From Hongsoonwoonella zoysiae (GTDB taxonomy: Bacteria > Pseudomonadota > Alphaproteobacteria > Rhizobiales > Stappiaceae): a DNA stretch of 64,000 nucleotides. This document shows, piece after piece, positions 35,356 through 45,267 of this stretch. Each line of letters starts with the position of its first letter. Positions within the stretch are counted from its first letter, which is position 1. Location: contig NZ_JABRXF010000001.1 in NCBI RefSeq assembly GCF_013266695.1, positions 450,236-514,235 on the forward strand. The letters run 5' to 3'. The position numbers and the translations under genes were made by a program. The notes below the pieces were generated by a model. It was not told the DNA's origin. It did not search any database and saw only the letters and a list, made by a program, of their open reading frames with translations.

Positions 35356-37173
35356 TCAGTACACGCGTTCCTTGGGCAGTATCTTCTGCGGGTCGATACC
35401 GCCGTCCTCCATCGGGATGAGCGGATCGGTGACGACCGGACGATAGTCGAGAGAAACCTTGCCCGCATCATCCACCCAGGAAAGCGTATGATGACGCCAG
35501 TTCTCGTCGTCGCGCTTGGAGAAATCCTCGCGCGCATGCGCGCCGCGGCTCTCCTTGCGCGCTTCCGCGCTGTAGACGGTGGTGATGGCATTCGCCATCA
35601 GGTTCTCAAGCTCAAGCGTTTCGACGAGATCGGAATTCCAGATCATCGAGCGGTCGGAGACCTTGAGGTCCGAAAGTTCGCCCCAAAGCTGCGAAATCCG
35701 CTTGCAGCCGCTTTCCAGCGTCTCCTGCGTACGGAATACGGCGGCATCTTCCTGCATGGCCTTTTGCATGTTGAGGCGAAGCTCGGCCGTGGGCGTACCG
35801 CCATCGGCGTTGCGCAGCTTGTCGAAACGCTCCATCACCTTGTCGCACCAGGCCTCGTTCGGCGTCGGCACGGCGGCCTTGCGGTCGACCACCTCGCCCG
35901 CCTTGATGGCCGCCGCGCGGCCGAAGACGACAAGATCGATCAGCGAATTGGAGCCCAGACGGTTTGCGCCATGCACGGAGGCGCAGCCCGCCTCGCCAAC
36001 GGCCATAAGGCCAGGCTGGATGGCGTTGGGATCGTCTTTCGTCGGGTTCAGCACCTCGCCCCAGTAGTTGGTCGGGATGCCGCCCATGTTGTAATGGACG
36101 GTCGGCAGGACCGGGATCGGCTCCTTCGTCACGTCGACGCCGGCGAAAATCTTCGCCGATTCCGAAATGCCGGGCAGGCGCTCGGCCAGGATCGCCGGGT
36201 CGAGATGATCGAGATGCAGGAAGATATGGTCCTTGCCCTTGCCCACTCCGCGCCCTTCGCGGATTTCCATGGTCATGCAGCGCGAGACGACGTCGCGCGA
36301 GGCAAGATCCTTGGCCGACGGCGCGTAACGCTCCATGAAGCGCTCACCCTCGGAATTGACGAGATAGCCGCCCTCGCCGCGCGCACCTTCGGTGATGAGG
36401 CAGCCCGCGCCGTAAATGCCCGTCGGGTGAAACTGCACGAACTCCATATCCTGGAGCGGCAGGCCGGCGCGCGCCACCATGCCGCCGCCGTCACCCGTGC
36501 AGGTGTGGGCGGAAGTGGCCGAGAAATACGCCCGCCCGTAACCGCCGGTGGCGAGCACCACCATCTTGGCGGAGAAACGGTGGATCGTGCCGTCGTCGAG
36601 GTTCCAGGCGATGACGCCCTGGCAGACGCCGTCCTCCGACATGATGAGATCGAGCGCGAAATACTCGATAAAGAATTCGGCGTTGTTTTTCAGCGACTGG
36701 CCGTAGAGCGTGTGCAGGATGGCGTGGCCGGTACGGTCGGCAGCCGCGCAGGTGCGCTGCACGGGCGGGCCGTCGCCGAAGTTCTGCATGTGGCCGCCAA
36801 AGGGACGCTGGTAGATGCGCCCGTCCTCGGTGCGCGAGAAGGGCACGCCGTAGTGTTCAAGCTCGTAAACCGCCTTCGGCGCTTCATGGGCGAGATATTC
36901 CATCGCGTCGACATCGCCCAGCCAGTCCGACCCCTTCACCGTGTCGTAAAGGTGCCAGTGCCAGTGGTCCGGCGTCATGTTCTGAAGGCTTGCCGCAATA
37001 CCGCCCTGCGCCGCCACCGTGTGGGAACGCGTCGGGAAGACCTTGGTCACGCAAGCGGTGCGAAGGCCCTGTTCGGCCATGCCGAGCGTTGCGCGCAAGC
37101 CCGCGCCGCCCGCACCGACCACGACGACGTCATACTTGTGGTCGACGAAGGAATAGGCTTTTCCACCCGACAT
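35356..37173 (-). CDS. sdhA: Succinate dehydrogenase flavoprotein subunit
   Basis: SdhA oxidises succinate to fumarate with covalently bound FAD. The 605-aa protein has the FAD-binding [17 protein letters not shown] (about 21-37), the flavinylation His in [11 protein letters not shown] (about 48-58), HPTGIYGAG near 251, and the catalytic Arg region in [19 protein letters not shown]. The ATG follows GGAGG at good spacing and lies four bases after the sdhD stop. It is downstream of sdhC-sdhD and followed by the fkbM-type gene. Confidence 0.98.
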   Translation of the reverse strand: MSGGKAYSFVDHKYDVVVVGAGGAGLRATLGMAEQGLRTACVTKVFPTRSHTVAAQGGIAASLQNMTPDHWHWHLYDTVKGSDWLGDVDAMEYLAHEAPKAVYELEHYGVPFSRTEDGRIYQRPFGGHMQNFGDGPPVQRTCAAADRTGHAILHTLYGQSLKNNAEFFIEYFALDLIMSEDGVCQGVIAWNLDDGTIHRFSAKMVVLATGGYGRAYFSATSAHTCTGDGGGMVARAGLPLQDMEFVQFHPTGIYGAGCLITEGARGEGGYLVNSEGERFMERYAPSAKDLASRDVVSRCMTMEIREGRGVGKGKDHIFLHLDHLDPAILAERLPGISESAKIFAGVDVTKEPIPVLPTVHYNMGGIPTNYWGEVLNPTKDDPNAIQPGLMAVGEAGCASVHGANRLGSNSLIDLVVFGRAAAIKAGEVVDRKAAVPTPNEAWCDKVMERFDKLRNADGGTPTAELRLNMQKAMQEDAAVFRTQETLESGCKRISQLWGELSDLKVSDRSMIWNSDLVETLELENLMANAITTVYSAEARKESRGAHAREDFSKRDDENWRHHTLSWVDDAGKVSLDYRPVVTDPLIPMEDGGIDPQKILPKERVY

Positions 37174-37177
37174 CTAT

Positions 37178-37561
37178 TCAGCCTCCGAAGCTGATCTTGA
37201 GAATGGCGAAAACCGAGCCGAAGCCGATCAACGCGCAAAAGAAGGTGTTGGCGATGAGGGTGGCGTATTTCAGCCCCTCGCCGTGAACGTAATCCTCGAT
37301 GATCACCTGCATGCCGAGCTTCATGTGGTAGACGGCCGATGCGACCGTCAAAAGAAGGAGTACGGCGACGACCGGATTGGACAGCGCCGACACAAGCTCC
37401 GCATGGCTTGCCCCTTGCGTGGCGATGAGGAAGATAACGAAGAAGGTGATCAGGAAGACGTTGGCGACCGCCGAAAGGCGCTGGCGCCAGAAATGTTCCG
37501 TTCCGTCCTTCGCCGAACCGAGGCCGCGAACCTTGGCAAGCGGTGTGCGCATGTCAGTCAT
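37178..37561 (-). CDS. sdhD: Succinate dehydrogenase membrane anchor subunit SdhD
   Basis: This 127-aa protein has three transmembrane helices (about residues 31-49, 58-80, 98-122) and is the smaller membrane anchor of complex II. The helix-two segment [18 protein letters not shown] contains the heme-ligand His and the quinone-site Asp-Tyr pair (EDYVH) typical of SdhD. The longer open frame to 37999 overlaps sdhC in another frame; the start at 37561, 11 bases after sdhC, is right. Confidence 0.94.
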   Translation of the reverse strand: MTDMRTPLAKVRGLGSAKDGTEHFWRQRLSAVANVFLITFFVIFLIATQGASHAELVSALSNPVVAVLLLLTVASAVYHMKLGMQVIIEDYVHGEGLKYATLIANTFFCALIGFGSVFAILKISFGG

Positions 37562-37572
37562 GAAAAGCCCCC

Positions 37573-37971
37573 TTAGCGAACGGCGTAGCCGATGATCCAC
37601 AAAAGGATCGTGATCGCGACCGAGCCGGCAAGATTGGCGCGTACCAGCCATTCGCGCGCTTGAGGACCGAAGCCGTAGCCCATGTCCCAGATGAAATGGC
37701 GAATGCCGCCGAGCATGTGGTGCACGAGCGCCCAGGTGAAGCCGAAGAGAATGAGCCGGCCGAGGAACGAACCGTAGATTTCGTTCACGAAATCGAAATA
37801 GGCGGGGCCGGCGGCCGCCGCGATCAACCACCAGGCGACCAGCACCGTGCCGAAATAAAGTGCCGCACCCGTGATGCGATGCACGATCGACATCACCATC
37901 GTCAGGATCGGCTTGAAGATCTGGATGTGGGGCGACAGCGGCCGGTTTGACTTTATATCGGCGTTCGACAT
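37573..37971 (-). CDS. sdhC: Succinate dehydrogenase cytochrome b556 subunit
   Basis: SdhC is the larger membrane anchor of complex II. The 132-aa protein has the family signature [12 protein letters not shown] (about residues 10-21), three transmembrane helices, [11 protein letters not shown] (quinone site Ser-Arg) and the heme-ligand His in [13 protein letters not shown] (about 84-96). It is the first gene of sdhCDA-fkbM-sdhB. Its leader holds the near-palindrome shared with mdh (38006-38017). Confidence 0.97.
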   Translation of the reverse strand: MSNADIKSNRPLSPHIQIFKPILTMVMSIVHRITGAALYFGTVLVAWWLIAAAAGPAYFDFVNEIYGSFLGRLILFGFTWALVHHMLGGIRHFIWDMGYGFGPQAREWLVRANLAGSVAITILLWIIGYAVR

Positions 37972-38005
37972 GGAACCTTTTCTCCCGTCCTCCCGTCATG
38001 CTTCC

Positions 38006-38017
38006 GCTTACGTAAAC
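38006..38017 (-). promoter_or_regulatory. Near-palindrome upstream of sdhC, shared with mdh
   Basis: GCTTACGTAAAC lies 35-46 bases before the sdhC start and extends to a 16-base near-palindrome CCGCTTACGTAAACGG with one mismatched pair. It shares the exact 10-mer TTACGTAAAC with the mdh leader in the same orientation. Confidence 0.5.
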
Positions 38018-38272
38018 GGTAACACAAACAAGGATTTGTCTGACGGCTTTCTAGCGCCTGAACATGCTTCCGTCAAAGTGTCAGAAAGGCTTAGTGGGGC
38101 ACAAAGGAGAATAACGGGTTACCGGCGGGTTCATGAGGGAAATCCGGCGTGAGAGGCTGGCTGGCGCGTCATGCCGCGATTGCACGAATTGGTGAGATGG
38201 GGCGGGCACGTGCTTGCATGGGGTGGAGGTGCAGGGCGGGGATGCCGGTTTTCATATCGAAACGCTCGATGG

Positions 38273-38298
38273 GTCGCCGGGTCAAGCCCGGCGATGAC
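38273..38298 (-). repeat. RPE-type palindromic repeat, copy 1
   Basis: CGCCGGGTCAAGCCCGGCGATGAC is the alphaproteobacterial repeat built on CCGGG-CTTGA-CCCGG, a short hairpin that ends in GTCATxGC. This copy reads towards sdhC and is inverted relative to copy 2, 90 bases away. Confidence 0.8.
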
Positions 38299-38388
38299 GA
38301 AGGCAAGGCCGGGCCCTCTGCGACCGCTTGCGGGTTTCGAAAAACTCAGCCGATCGAACAAGAAACACAAGCCGCGGCTTCTCGGATC

Positions 38389-38413
38389 GTCATTGCCGGG
38401 CTTGACCCGGCAA
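38389..38413 (+). repeat. RPE-type palindromic repeat, copy 2
   Basis: GTCATTGCCGGGCTTGACCC followed by GGCAA is the second copy, in inverted orientation to copy 1. The pair could fold into one large stem and end transcripts between sdhC-side and recF-side DNA; this is inferred. Confidence 0.8.
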
Positions 38414-38436
38414 CTCATCAAAACTGAGTTCTCTCC

Positions 38437-39564
38437 CTACCCCGCGACCTTGCCATCGCCGACGGTGAAGAGCTGTGCGGCATTCCCGAGCGATTCGAAG
38501 AGCAGCGGGTCCGTGCCCGTCATGAAGACCTGGAGGCCGAGCGCATCGAGACGGGCGAAGAGGGCCGCGCGCCGGTCCGGGTCGAGGTGGGCGGCGATTT
38601 CATCGAGAAGAAGCACCGGCGTCATGCCGGCGACCGAAGCAGTCAGATCGGCATGGGCAAGCACGAGGCCGATCAGAAGCGCCTTCTGCTCTCCGGTGGA
38701 CGCCATGCCCGCCGGCATGTCCTTGGCGAGATGGGTGACGGCGAGGTCCGACCTGTGCGGCCCCTCGAGCGTGCGGCCCGCCGCCCGGTCGCGCGCCCGC
38801 CCCTCGCGCAGGATTTCGATGTAGCGATCCTCCATGTCGGATGCGGCGACCGCGTCAGCCTCCGCCTCGAATGAGCCTTCCAGACGGATGCCGGCCTGCG
38901 GAAAGGGCAGGCCCAGCGCGCCTTGCGCGGCGATGCGGCCCGACAGGAGATTGACCGTTTCGCGCCGGGCAAGCGCGACCGCGACGCCGATCTGCGCGAT
39001 CTGGCTTTCGAGCGCGTCGAAATAAGCGGGCGTGCCGCCCTCGTCCAGAAGCCGGTTGCGCGAGCGCAACGCCTTTTCAAGATCCGCGACGCGCCGCCCG
39101 TGACCGGGGTCGATCGCCAGAACCAGCCTGTCGAGAAAGCGCCTGCGATCTCCCGCGGGCCCCGTGAAAAGCCCGTCCATGGAAGGCAGGAGCCAGAGAA
39201 CGCGAAGATAATCGAGCAGGCTTTCGGAGGTGCGCGCATCCTCACCATCGATGCGAACGCGCCGGCCCGCCTCGCCTGGACCGTAGCCCGTGCCGAGCCG
39301 GGTTTCGCCGTAAGGCCCGTCGATAATGGCGGAGACCGCGAAACCGCCATCCGCCCCCTTGCGGACAAGTTCGGCAAGAGGCGCGCGGCGCAGGCCCCGG
39401 CCCGCCGTCAAGAGCGAGATCGCCTCAAGCAGGTTCGTCTTTCCCGCGCCATTGGCCCCGACGAAGGCGACGAGCCGCGCGCCGATATCAAGCGACAGCG
39501 AAGCGTAGTTCCGGAAATCGGCGAGCGTCAGGCGGCGAAGCGCGACCGGTGTCGGTCCAGCCAT
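38437..39564 (-). CDS. recF: DNA replication and repair protein RecF
   Basis: RecF is an ATP-binding SMC-like protein that helps RecA load at single-strand gaps. The 375-aa protein has Walker A GANGAGKTNLLEA (about 34-46), the N-terminal LTLADFRNYASLSLDIG, the ABC-type signature STGEQKALLIGL near 285-296, and Walker B VLLLDEIAAHLD near 312-323. It stands 52 bases downstream of dnaN, within the dnaA-dnaN-recF block. Downstream are the RPE repeats. Confidence 0.96.
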   Translation of the reverse strand: MAGPTPVALRRLTLADFRNYASLSLDIGARLVAFVGANGAGKTNLLEAISLLTAGRGLRRAPLAELVRKGADGGFAVSAIIDGPYGETRLGTGYGPGEAGRRVRIDGEDARTSESLLDYLRVLWLLPSMDGLFTGPAGDRRRFLDRLVLAIDPGHGRRVADLEKALRSRNRLLDEGGTPAYFDALESQIAQIGVAVALARRETVNLLSGRIAAQGALGLPFPQAGIRLEGSFEAEADAVAASDMEDRYIEILREGRARDRAAGRTLEGPHRSDLAVTHLAKDMPAGMASTGEQKALLIGLVLAHADLTASVAGMTPVLLLDEIAAHLDPDRRAALFARLDALGLQVFMTGTDPLLFESLGNAAQLFTVGDGKVAG

Positions 39565-39615
39565 GCTGTCCCGCTCCTTGTTCAGGTTTCAGCCGGACAG
39601 GCCCGGCCGCCGGAA

Positions 39616-40734
39616 TTACACGCGCATCGGCATCAGGACGTAAAGCGCATCCTCAGACCCGTCGTCCTGGATCAGCGTTGGCGCGCCGGGATCGGCAAAG
39701 CGGAAATGCGCGGTGTCCTTGTCGAGCTGGGCTGCGATGTCGAGCAGGTAGCGCGAGTTGAAGCCGATCTCCAGCGGGTCGGCCTCATAGTCGACCGCGA
39801 GCTCTTCCGTCGCGGTGCCGGAATCCGGGTTGATCACGGTGAGCACCATGCGCCCTTCGGAAAGCGCCATCTTCACCGCGCGCCCGCGCTCCGACGAGAT
39901 GGTCGACACGCGGTCGACCGCCTCCTTGAACTCCTCCCGGTCGACCTGGAGAAGCTTGTCGTTGTTTTGCGGAATGACGCGGCCATAGTCCGGGAAAGTA
40001 CCGTCGATCAGCTTGGACGTCAGCACCACGCTGGCCGTGGTCAGCCGCACCTTGGCTTCCGAAATCTCCACCTTCACCTCGGCTTCCGGATCTTCCAGGA
40101 GCTTCTGGATCTCGCCCACCGTCTTGCGCGGCACGATGACGCCCGGCATGCCGGACGAGCCGGACGGCGCCGGCATTTCGGCCTGGGCAAGGCGGTGACC
40201 GTCGGTCGCGACCGCGCGGAAACGCTCTCCGCCCGGCGTCTCGACCGTGTGGAAGTAGATGCCGTTCAGATAATAACGCGTCTCCTCGGTGGAGATCGCG
40301 AACTGGGTGGAATCGATCAGCCGCTTGAGGGCGCCCGCCGGAAGGGTAAACACATGGCTGAATTCGCCCGCCGTCAGGTCCGGAAAATCGGCCTCGGGCA
40401 GCATCTGCAGCGCGAAGCGCGAGCGCCCGGCGCGGATCTCCAGCGTGGCATTGTCGGACGACGTCTCGAGCTGGACCTGCGCCCCATCCGGCAACTTGCG
40501 CACGATGTCGTAGATCATATGCGCGGGCACCGTGGTCGCGCCCGGCTGCTCGACCATGGCCGGCACCGTCTCGGAAATCTCCAGATCGAGGTCGGTCGCC
40601 TTTAGCCGCAACTCGCCCCCGTCGCAGCGCAACAGGACGTTCGACAGGATGGGGATCGTGTTCCTGCGCTCAACGACACGATGAACATGGGTCAGGGACT
40701 TCAGGAGATCCGTCCGCTCGAGGGTCACTTTCAT
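39616..40734 (-). CDS. dnaN: DNA polymerase III beta subunit (sliding clamp)
   Basis: DnaN forms the ring clamp that tethers DNA polymerase to the template. The 372-aa protein starts MKVTLERTDLLKSLTHVHRVVERRNTIPIL and ends with the clamp C-terminus YVLMPMRV (hydrophobic cleft). It stands between dnaA and recF, the usual order. The dnaA-dnaN spacer is 185 bases, long enough for a separate promoter. Confidence 0.98.
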   Translation of the reverse strand: MKVTLERTDLLKSLTHVHRVVERRNTIPILSNVLLRCDGGELRLKATDLDLEISETVPAMVEQPGATTVPAHMIYDIVRKLPDGAQVQLETSSDNATLEIRAGRSRFALQMLPEADFPDLTAGEFSHVFTLPAGALKRLIDSTQFAISTEETRYYLNGIYFHTVETPGGERFRAVATDGHRLAQAEMPAPSGSSGMPGVIVPRKTVGEIQKLLEDPEAEVKVEISEAKVRLTTASVVLTSKLIDGTFPDYGRVIPQNNDKLLQVDREEFKEAVDRVSTISSERGRAVKMALSEGRMVLTVINPDSGTATEELAVDYEADPLEIGFNSRYLLDIAAQLDKDTAHFRFADPGAPTLIQDDGSEDALYVLMPMRV

Positions 40735-40918
40735 TGCGCTGTCCGTCGTTGAGAAGCGGCAGGGCCCCGCCGCGTGTGATGATGCGTTCGATTAGCCCAA
40801 GGCTAGAAAATGGGGAGACGACACTGCCCGCTGCCGCACAGAAATGCAAGAGGGGCAGCATGTCTTGCCGCCCCTCAACGCACTGTTTTAGCTCGCCTCA
40901 TGCATCAGGCATCAGGCA

Positions 40919-42403
40919 TCAGGCATCGAGCATGCGCTTCAGGAGCTCGATCTCCTGGGCAAGGCCGTTGTCCGCCCTGGCAAGCTCCTCGATCTTGCGC
41001 ACCGCATGCAGCACCGTCGTGTGATCGCGGTTGCCGAAGCGCCGCCCGATCTCCGGCAGGGAACGCGGCGTCATCATCTTGGCGAGATACATGGCGATCT
41101 GGCGCGGACGCACGATGGTGCGCGTGCGGCGCGCCGAAAGCAGATCGGCCTTCGTCACGTTGTAATGCTTGGAGACGACGCGCTGGATATCCTCGATCTT
41201 CACCCGGCGCGGTTCGACGGAGCGGATCAGGTCGCGCAAGGTTGCTTCCGCCATCTCCTGGGTCACCGGCTGGCCGGTGAGCTGATTGTGGGCGATCAGG
41301 CGGTTGAGCGCGCCTTCGAGATCGCGCCCCGAGGCGGTGACGTTGCGCGCCACGTAATCGATCACGCCCTCGGGGATCGTGAAATTCGGATAGGACGCGC
41401 GCACCGTCTCGACCCGGTTGATGATGATCGCCCGGCGCAGCGAATAGTCCGGATCATCGATGCCGACGACGAGACCGCCGGCAAGGCGCGAGCGCACGCG
41501 GTCGTCCAGGCTGTCGAGCTCGGACGGCGCGCGGTCGGCGGCGACGATCACCTGACGCGCGCTGTCGATCAGCGCGTTCAGCGTGTGGCAGAACTCCTGC
41601 TGCACCTGTTTTCCATGCAGGAACTGCATGTCGTCGATCAAAAGCAGGTCGATCGTCCTCAGCGTGTCCTTGAAGGCGATTGCCGACTGCGCCTTGAGCG
41701 CGGAGACGAAGCGGTACATGAAATGCTCCGCCGTGAGATAAAGCACGCGCCGGCCCGACGCCTTGGCCTGGGCGGCGACGGCCTGCATCAGGTGCGTCTT
41801 GCCCAAGCCCACGGAGGCATGCACGTAAAGCGGATTGAAGTTGACCTTGCCGCCGGCGGCGACCTGACGGGCCGCGGCAAGCGCGAGCGCGTTGGAATCG
41901 CCTTCCACGAAGGTTTCGAACGTGTACTTCGGATCGAGCGAGGCGCCCTGAAGCACGTCGCTTTCCTGGGTGGCGGTGGCCTGCGGCCTGCGTTCCGGCT
42001 GGGCGACGGGCTGAAGGCCCGCCAGAGCCGCCTGGCGCGATGCGGGGTCGGCAAGGGCGATCGGGCGGGTGTCGCCCGCAGGACGGGTGGCCGCCACGGC
42101 CCGCTGCTGGCTTTCCGCCGGCTTTCGCGCCGCCGGGCGCATGGCGCCGCGCACCGTCAGCTCGATGCGGTGAACATCCTCGCACTCGCGCTGCCACAGA
42201 CCCATCAGACGGTCGCGGTAATGCGACTGGATCCACTGCTTCAGGAAGCGCGTGGGAACCGAAAGGCGAACCGTTCCGTCGTCATGGCCCTCAAGGTCGA
42301 CGCGCGCGAACCAGCTCGTATAGACGTCTTCTCCCAGTTCCGCGCGAAGCCGCTTCTTTACGCGAGCCCACTGTTCCGGCCCCGCCATATCCTGAAGGTC
42401 CAT
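40919..42403 (-). CDS. dnaA: Chromosomal replication initiator protein DnaA
   Basis: DnaA opens oriC and loads helicase. The 494-aa protein has domain I ([17 protein letters not shown]), a linker rich in Ala/Pro/Gln, the AAA+ core with Walker [15 protein letters not shown] (about 188-201) and Walker [13 protein letters not shown] (about 254-265), and the domain IV signature [18 protein letters not shown] near 460-477, which reads DnaA boxes. dnaN and recF follow. The 5' flank is 1.3 kb of mostly non-coding DNA up to rpsT. Confidence 0.98.
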   Translation of the reverse strand: MDLQDMAGPEQWARVKKRLRAELGEDVYTSWFARVDLEGHDDGTVRLSVPTRFLKQWIQSHYRDRLMGLWQRECEDVHRIELTVRGAMRPAARKPAESQQRAVAATRPAGDTRPIALADPASRQAALAGLQPVAQPERRPQATATQESDVLQGASLDPKYTFETFVEGDSNALALAAARQVAAGGKVNFNPLYVHASVGLGKTHLMQAVAAQAKASGRRVLYLTAEHFMYRFVSALKAQSAIAFKDTLRTIDLLLIDDMQFLHGKQVQQEFCHTLNALIDSARQVIVAADRAPSELDSLDDRVRSRLAGGLVVGIDDPDYSLRRAIIINRVETVRASYPNFTIPEGVIDYVARNVTASGRDLEGALNRLIAHNQLTGQPVTQEMAEATLRDLIRSVEPRRVKIEDIQRVVSKHYNVTKADLLSARRTRTIVRPRQIAMYLAKMMTPRSLPEIGRRFGNRDHTTVLHAVRKIEELARADNGLAQEIELLKRMLDA

Positions 42404-43665
42404 TGCTTACGCCTCCTAAGCTCTTTATCGGAACGCGCCGCCGCAACCGTTCCGCATTTTTTCGATCTCCGCGCAGCGGGCCCTGACCGGCCGCCGGCAC
42501 AAAATCTCCCCGCGGGGCGACGTCGCCGCCCCGTCAAAATTCCAGGTTCATTCCGGTAGTCGCATATCGCTCATCGACCGGCGCAATGCCTATCGACAGC
42601 CGACCGCCGCCCGACGTTCCTCGAACGCTCCGGTGTCCGCCCCAGGCAGGTGCCGCACCGGCAGCGCGGTGCCTGCAGCGGAGCGGCACAGAAAAGCCAT
42701 TGCGCCGCCGCGGTCAAGCCCCTTGTTCAATCCATTTTCGAAAGCTACCTGGGCAGATTCCGCCAAAGTCCGGCGCGCCGCGACGTAAGCCACGGTTGCC
42801 GACCCCGTAGCGGTGGCCCTTTCAATTGTTGCGATGATTAATCCGGCTCCTCGGCGTTGGCGCCTTCCGGAGCCGCTCGAAGCGCAATCTGAGGAAACGC
42901 CTTCGCCCAGACGACGGGGCAATGCTCCCGCGCATCCATTCCGGAGCGACTGATTTCCACGAAATCCAAGCGGCTTTCGCGGAAAGCGCTCTGCACGTGT
43001 CTTCCCCCGCAAAGGCACGCCGATGGCGCCTCCGGCACATCCGGTTTCCACTAAATCAGACACACTGCCCCCTTCTCGCCGAACGTATTCGGCAAGCAAC
43101 CACGATAATCTTTTTGGTGATTACGCCCGCTACATGAGCAAGCTTGAAGTATCCGGCCCCGGACTTATGCCACTGCCGGGAGGCCTATGTGCGAACATTG
43201 ATCGAAAAGATCGCTCGGAATTTCGGCAATATTTCCTCATTGCTCTTTCACAGGCTCGTTGGTCTTCGATTTACGATTAGACCGGGCGACCGCCCGATGA
43301 AGACGACAATACACAGCCCCTACCCCCCCTGCAACAGCACATGGTTACCGATTTCTTAACGCAGCGTCCGTCTGCGTGAAGCCTGCAACATCACCCAAAG
43401 GGGTGAGGGTTTGAGAACGCTTTTGGACTCAATGATTTTTTTCCTCCGCACGCGATGAAACCCACGATATGCAACCTCGAAAAAAATTTTTTTTGAGCCC
43501 GATCTTGACTCTCCCGAAAACGGCCGGACACCCGTCCCCACCTGGGGACATCTTTATAAACACTTGAAATAAATATATAATTTCTGACATGCCAAAAATC
43601 GTTATTTTTCCGTATCGGAAACCCAACTTTAGGCGGACGATCATAGGTAAGCCTTCACCGGCTAA
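42404..43665 (-). promoter_or_regulatory. Long non-coding region upstream of dnaA
   Basis: About 1.26 kb between dnaA and the rpsT terminator. The part nearest dnaA is GC-rich; the distal part (about 43435-43620) is AT-rich with an A7T8 tract (43480-43494). Short dyads are ACGCAG/CTGCGT (43360-43378), TCACCC/GGGTGA (43391-43406) and GTCCCCA/TGGGGAC (43534-43549). GANTC (CcrM) sites occur at 42756, 43426 and 43507, no more than chance frequency. I found no match to TTATCCACA. It may be the dnaA control region; an origin cannot be claimed. Confidence 0.45.
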
Positions 43666-43694
43666 CAAAAAAGCCCGGTCAAAAACCGGGCTTT
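43666..43694 (-). terminator. Intrinsic terminator of rpsT
   Basis: A 10-bp perfect stem AAAGCCCGGT (43670-43679) with ACCGGGCTTT (43685-43694) and a 5-base loop. On the minus strand TTTTTTGTT follows. Confidence 0.92.
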
Positions 43695-43748
43695 CAAGTA
43701 CTGATTGCAGACCCTGCGGGCTGCATTCATTCATACGTCATGCAACCT

Positions 43749-44015
43749 TCAGGCGCCAAGCGCCTTGATACGGGCGTTCAGCCGCGAAACCTTCCGGGCG
43801 GCAGTGTTTTTGTGAACGACGCCGTTGGAGGCGGCGCGCATCAGCTCCGGCTGCGCGGCCTTGAGGGCTTCATTCGCCTTCGCCTGATCGCCCGAAGCGA
43901 TCGCCTCCTCGACGGAGCGAAGGAAGGTCCGCACGCGGCTGCGGCGGGTCTTGTTGATGGCCGTGCGGCGAGCGATCTTGCGCGCTGCCTTCTTGGCCGA
44001 GGGTGTGTTGGCCAT
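43749..44015 (-). CDS. rpsT: 30S ribosomal protein S20
   Basis: S20 is a primary-binding protein of the small ribosomal subunit. The 88-aa basic protein starts [22 protein letters not shown] and has the three-helix pattern, with [19 protein letters not shown] and the C-terminal [18 protein letters not shown]. rpsT-dnaA adjacency is common in rhizobia. It is a single-gene unit with a strong terminator. Confidence 0.98.
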   Translation of the reverse strand: MANTPSAKKAARKIARRTAINKTRRSRVRTFLRSVEEAIASGDQAKANEALKAAQPELMRAASNGVVHKNTAARKVSRLNARIKALGA

Positions 44016-44190
44016 TTTCAGTCCTGATCCGTTCAGATGAGCCCGCAGCGCCTTTCACGAAAGCCGCTCCGGGATCAATACTTGAGAGCATATCCATAAC
44101 CCGGAACGACCGTGTTTCGGCTGAACATGCTCAGGTTCAAGTCAAGATCGAGGCTGCGGCAAGCCGCCCCGGTCAGACATGTACGAGAAA

Positions 44191-44219
44191 CGAAAACGGC
44201 GGCGGCACGAGCCGCCACC
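44191..44219 (-). terminator. Terminator hairpin after echA
   Basis: Stem GGCGGC/GCCGCC (44201-44206, 44211-44216) with extra pairs beyond one mismatch. On the minus strand GTTTTCGTTTC follows, so it can end the mutM-echA transcript. Confidence 0.6.
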
Positions 44220-44307
44220 GATCAAGCGGTGCTTATAAGGCCGCGTAATTCGCCCGTCAACGCGTTTCCTGACGGAAATCGGGCGGCCGGCGCGCGCCCA
44301 CGGCGCC

Positions 44308-45081
44308 CTATTTGTTCCGAAACTGGGGCGCACGCTTTTCGACGAAAGCGGCCATGCCTTCCTTCTGGTCTTCCGACGCGAACATCGCATGGAAGAGGCG
44401 GCGCTCGAAACGCACACCCTCGCCAAGGGTCGTTTCATATGCGCGATTGACGCTCTCCTTCGTCATCATGGCGATGGGCAGGGAGAAGTCGGCGATCTTT
44501 TCCGCCACCTTCAGCGCCTCGTCCAGAAGCTCGTCGACCGGCAGAACGCGGCTGACAAGGCCCGAACGCTCAGCCTCCTGCGCATCCATCATGCGGCCCG
44601 TCAGGCACATTTCCATGGCCTTCGACTTGCCCACGAAACGGGTCAGGCGCTGCGTGCCGCCCGCCCCCGGCATGACGCCAAGCGTGATTTCCGGCTGGCC
44701 GAAGCGAGCGTTTTCGCCCGCCAGGATGAAATCGCACATCATCGCAAGCTCGCAACCGCCACCCAGCGCATAACCGGCGACCGCGGCGACGATCGGCTTG
44801 CGGAAGCGCGAGACATTGTCCCAGCTCGTGATGAAATCGCCCTTGTAGGCGTCCATATAGGTGAGCGAACTCATCTCCTTGATATCGGCGCCGGCCGCGA
44901 AGGCCTTTTCGGAACCGGTCAGAACGACACAGCCGATCTTGTCGTCCTCCTCAAAGCCGGCAAGCGCGTCGTTGACCTCGCCGATAAGTTCGGAATTGAG
45001 CGCATTGAGCGCCTTCGGCCGGTTGAGCGTGATCAGCCCCACCTTGCCGCGTTTTTCGACCAGGATATTGTCGTAGGCCAT
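44308..45081 (-). CDS. Enoyl-CoA hydratase
   Basis: This 257-aa crotonase-family protein hydrates enoyl-CoA in fatty-acid degradation. The CoA-binding and oxyanion segments AAGADIKEM (about 61-69) and [13 protein letters not shown] (about 102-114) are intact, and both catalytic Glu residues of enoyl-CoA hydratase are in GGCELAM (Glu108) and [17 protein letters not shown] (Glu128). The start at 45081 matches the family; the longer frame to 45216 is not needed. It lies 187 bases downstream of mutM. Confidence 0.93.
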   Translation of the reverse strand: MAYDNILVEKRGKVGLITLNRPKALNALNSELIGEVNDALAGFEEDDKIGCVVLTGSEKAFAAGADIKEMSSLTYMDAYKGDFITSWDNVSRFRKPIVAAVAGYALGGGCELAMMCDFILAGENARFGQPEITLGVMPGAGGTQRLTRFVGKSKAMEMCLTGRMMDAQEAERSGLVSRVLPVDELLDEALKVAEKIADFSLPIAMMTKESVNRAYETTLGEGVRFERRLFHAMFASEDQKEGMAAFVEKRAPQFRNK

Positions 45082-45267
45082 GAAACCTCCCGAGAGTTGG
45101 CGGACCCGCCGCGCGGGGCCCCGCCCGATGCAACCTGCCGCCCTCGACATGCGGGCAGGAAAGACGCCTTCATCTGTCCGGATAAAAGGGGTAGCGGAAG
45201 CAAACGCCCCCCGCAACCGGACCTGTGGCCAGTGGCCCCAGGGCCAATCGACATTCAGGTTTCGGCC

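Larger units (their letters stand above)
37972..38436. other. Spacer upstream of sdhC, with palindrome and RPE-type repeats
   Basis: This 465-base region has no convincing gene. The sdhC-proximal part contains the palindrome at 38006-38017 and the operon promoter region. The recF-proximal part contains two inverted RPE-type palindromic elements (38273-38298, 38389-38413). The short reading frames here translate to the usual repeat-derived peptides (VKPG-NDD, IAGLDPATH) and are not genes. Confidence 0.6.

Noticed and set aside
37562-37999. Extension of sdhD over sdhC
   Set aside because: The frame overlaps sdhC codons and has no family similarity; SdhD starts at 37561.
38131-38427. Short open frames between sdhC and recF
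   Set aside because: They translate the RPE-type repeat (VKPG-NDD and IAGLDPATH peptides), a well-known false-gene source.
42590-43099. 169-codon open frame on the minus strand upstream of dnaA
   Set aside because: Composition is low-complexity Arg/Gly/Ala, there is no ribosome binding site or recognisable domain, and overlapping frames on the other strand are equally open.
42404-43748. Chromosomal origin (oriC) next to dnaA
   Set aside because: No TTATCCACA-type DnaA boxes were found in the spacer. In many alphaproteobacteria the origin is not beside dnaA. Kept only as a possibility in the findings.
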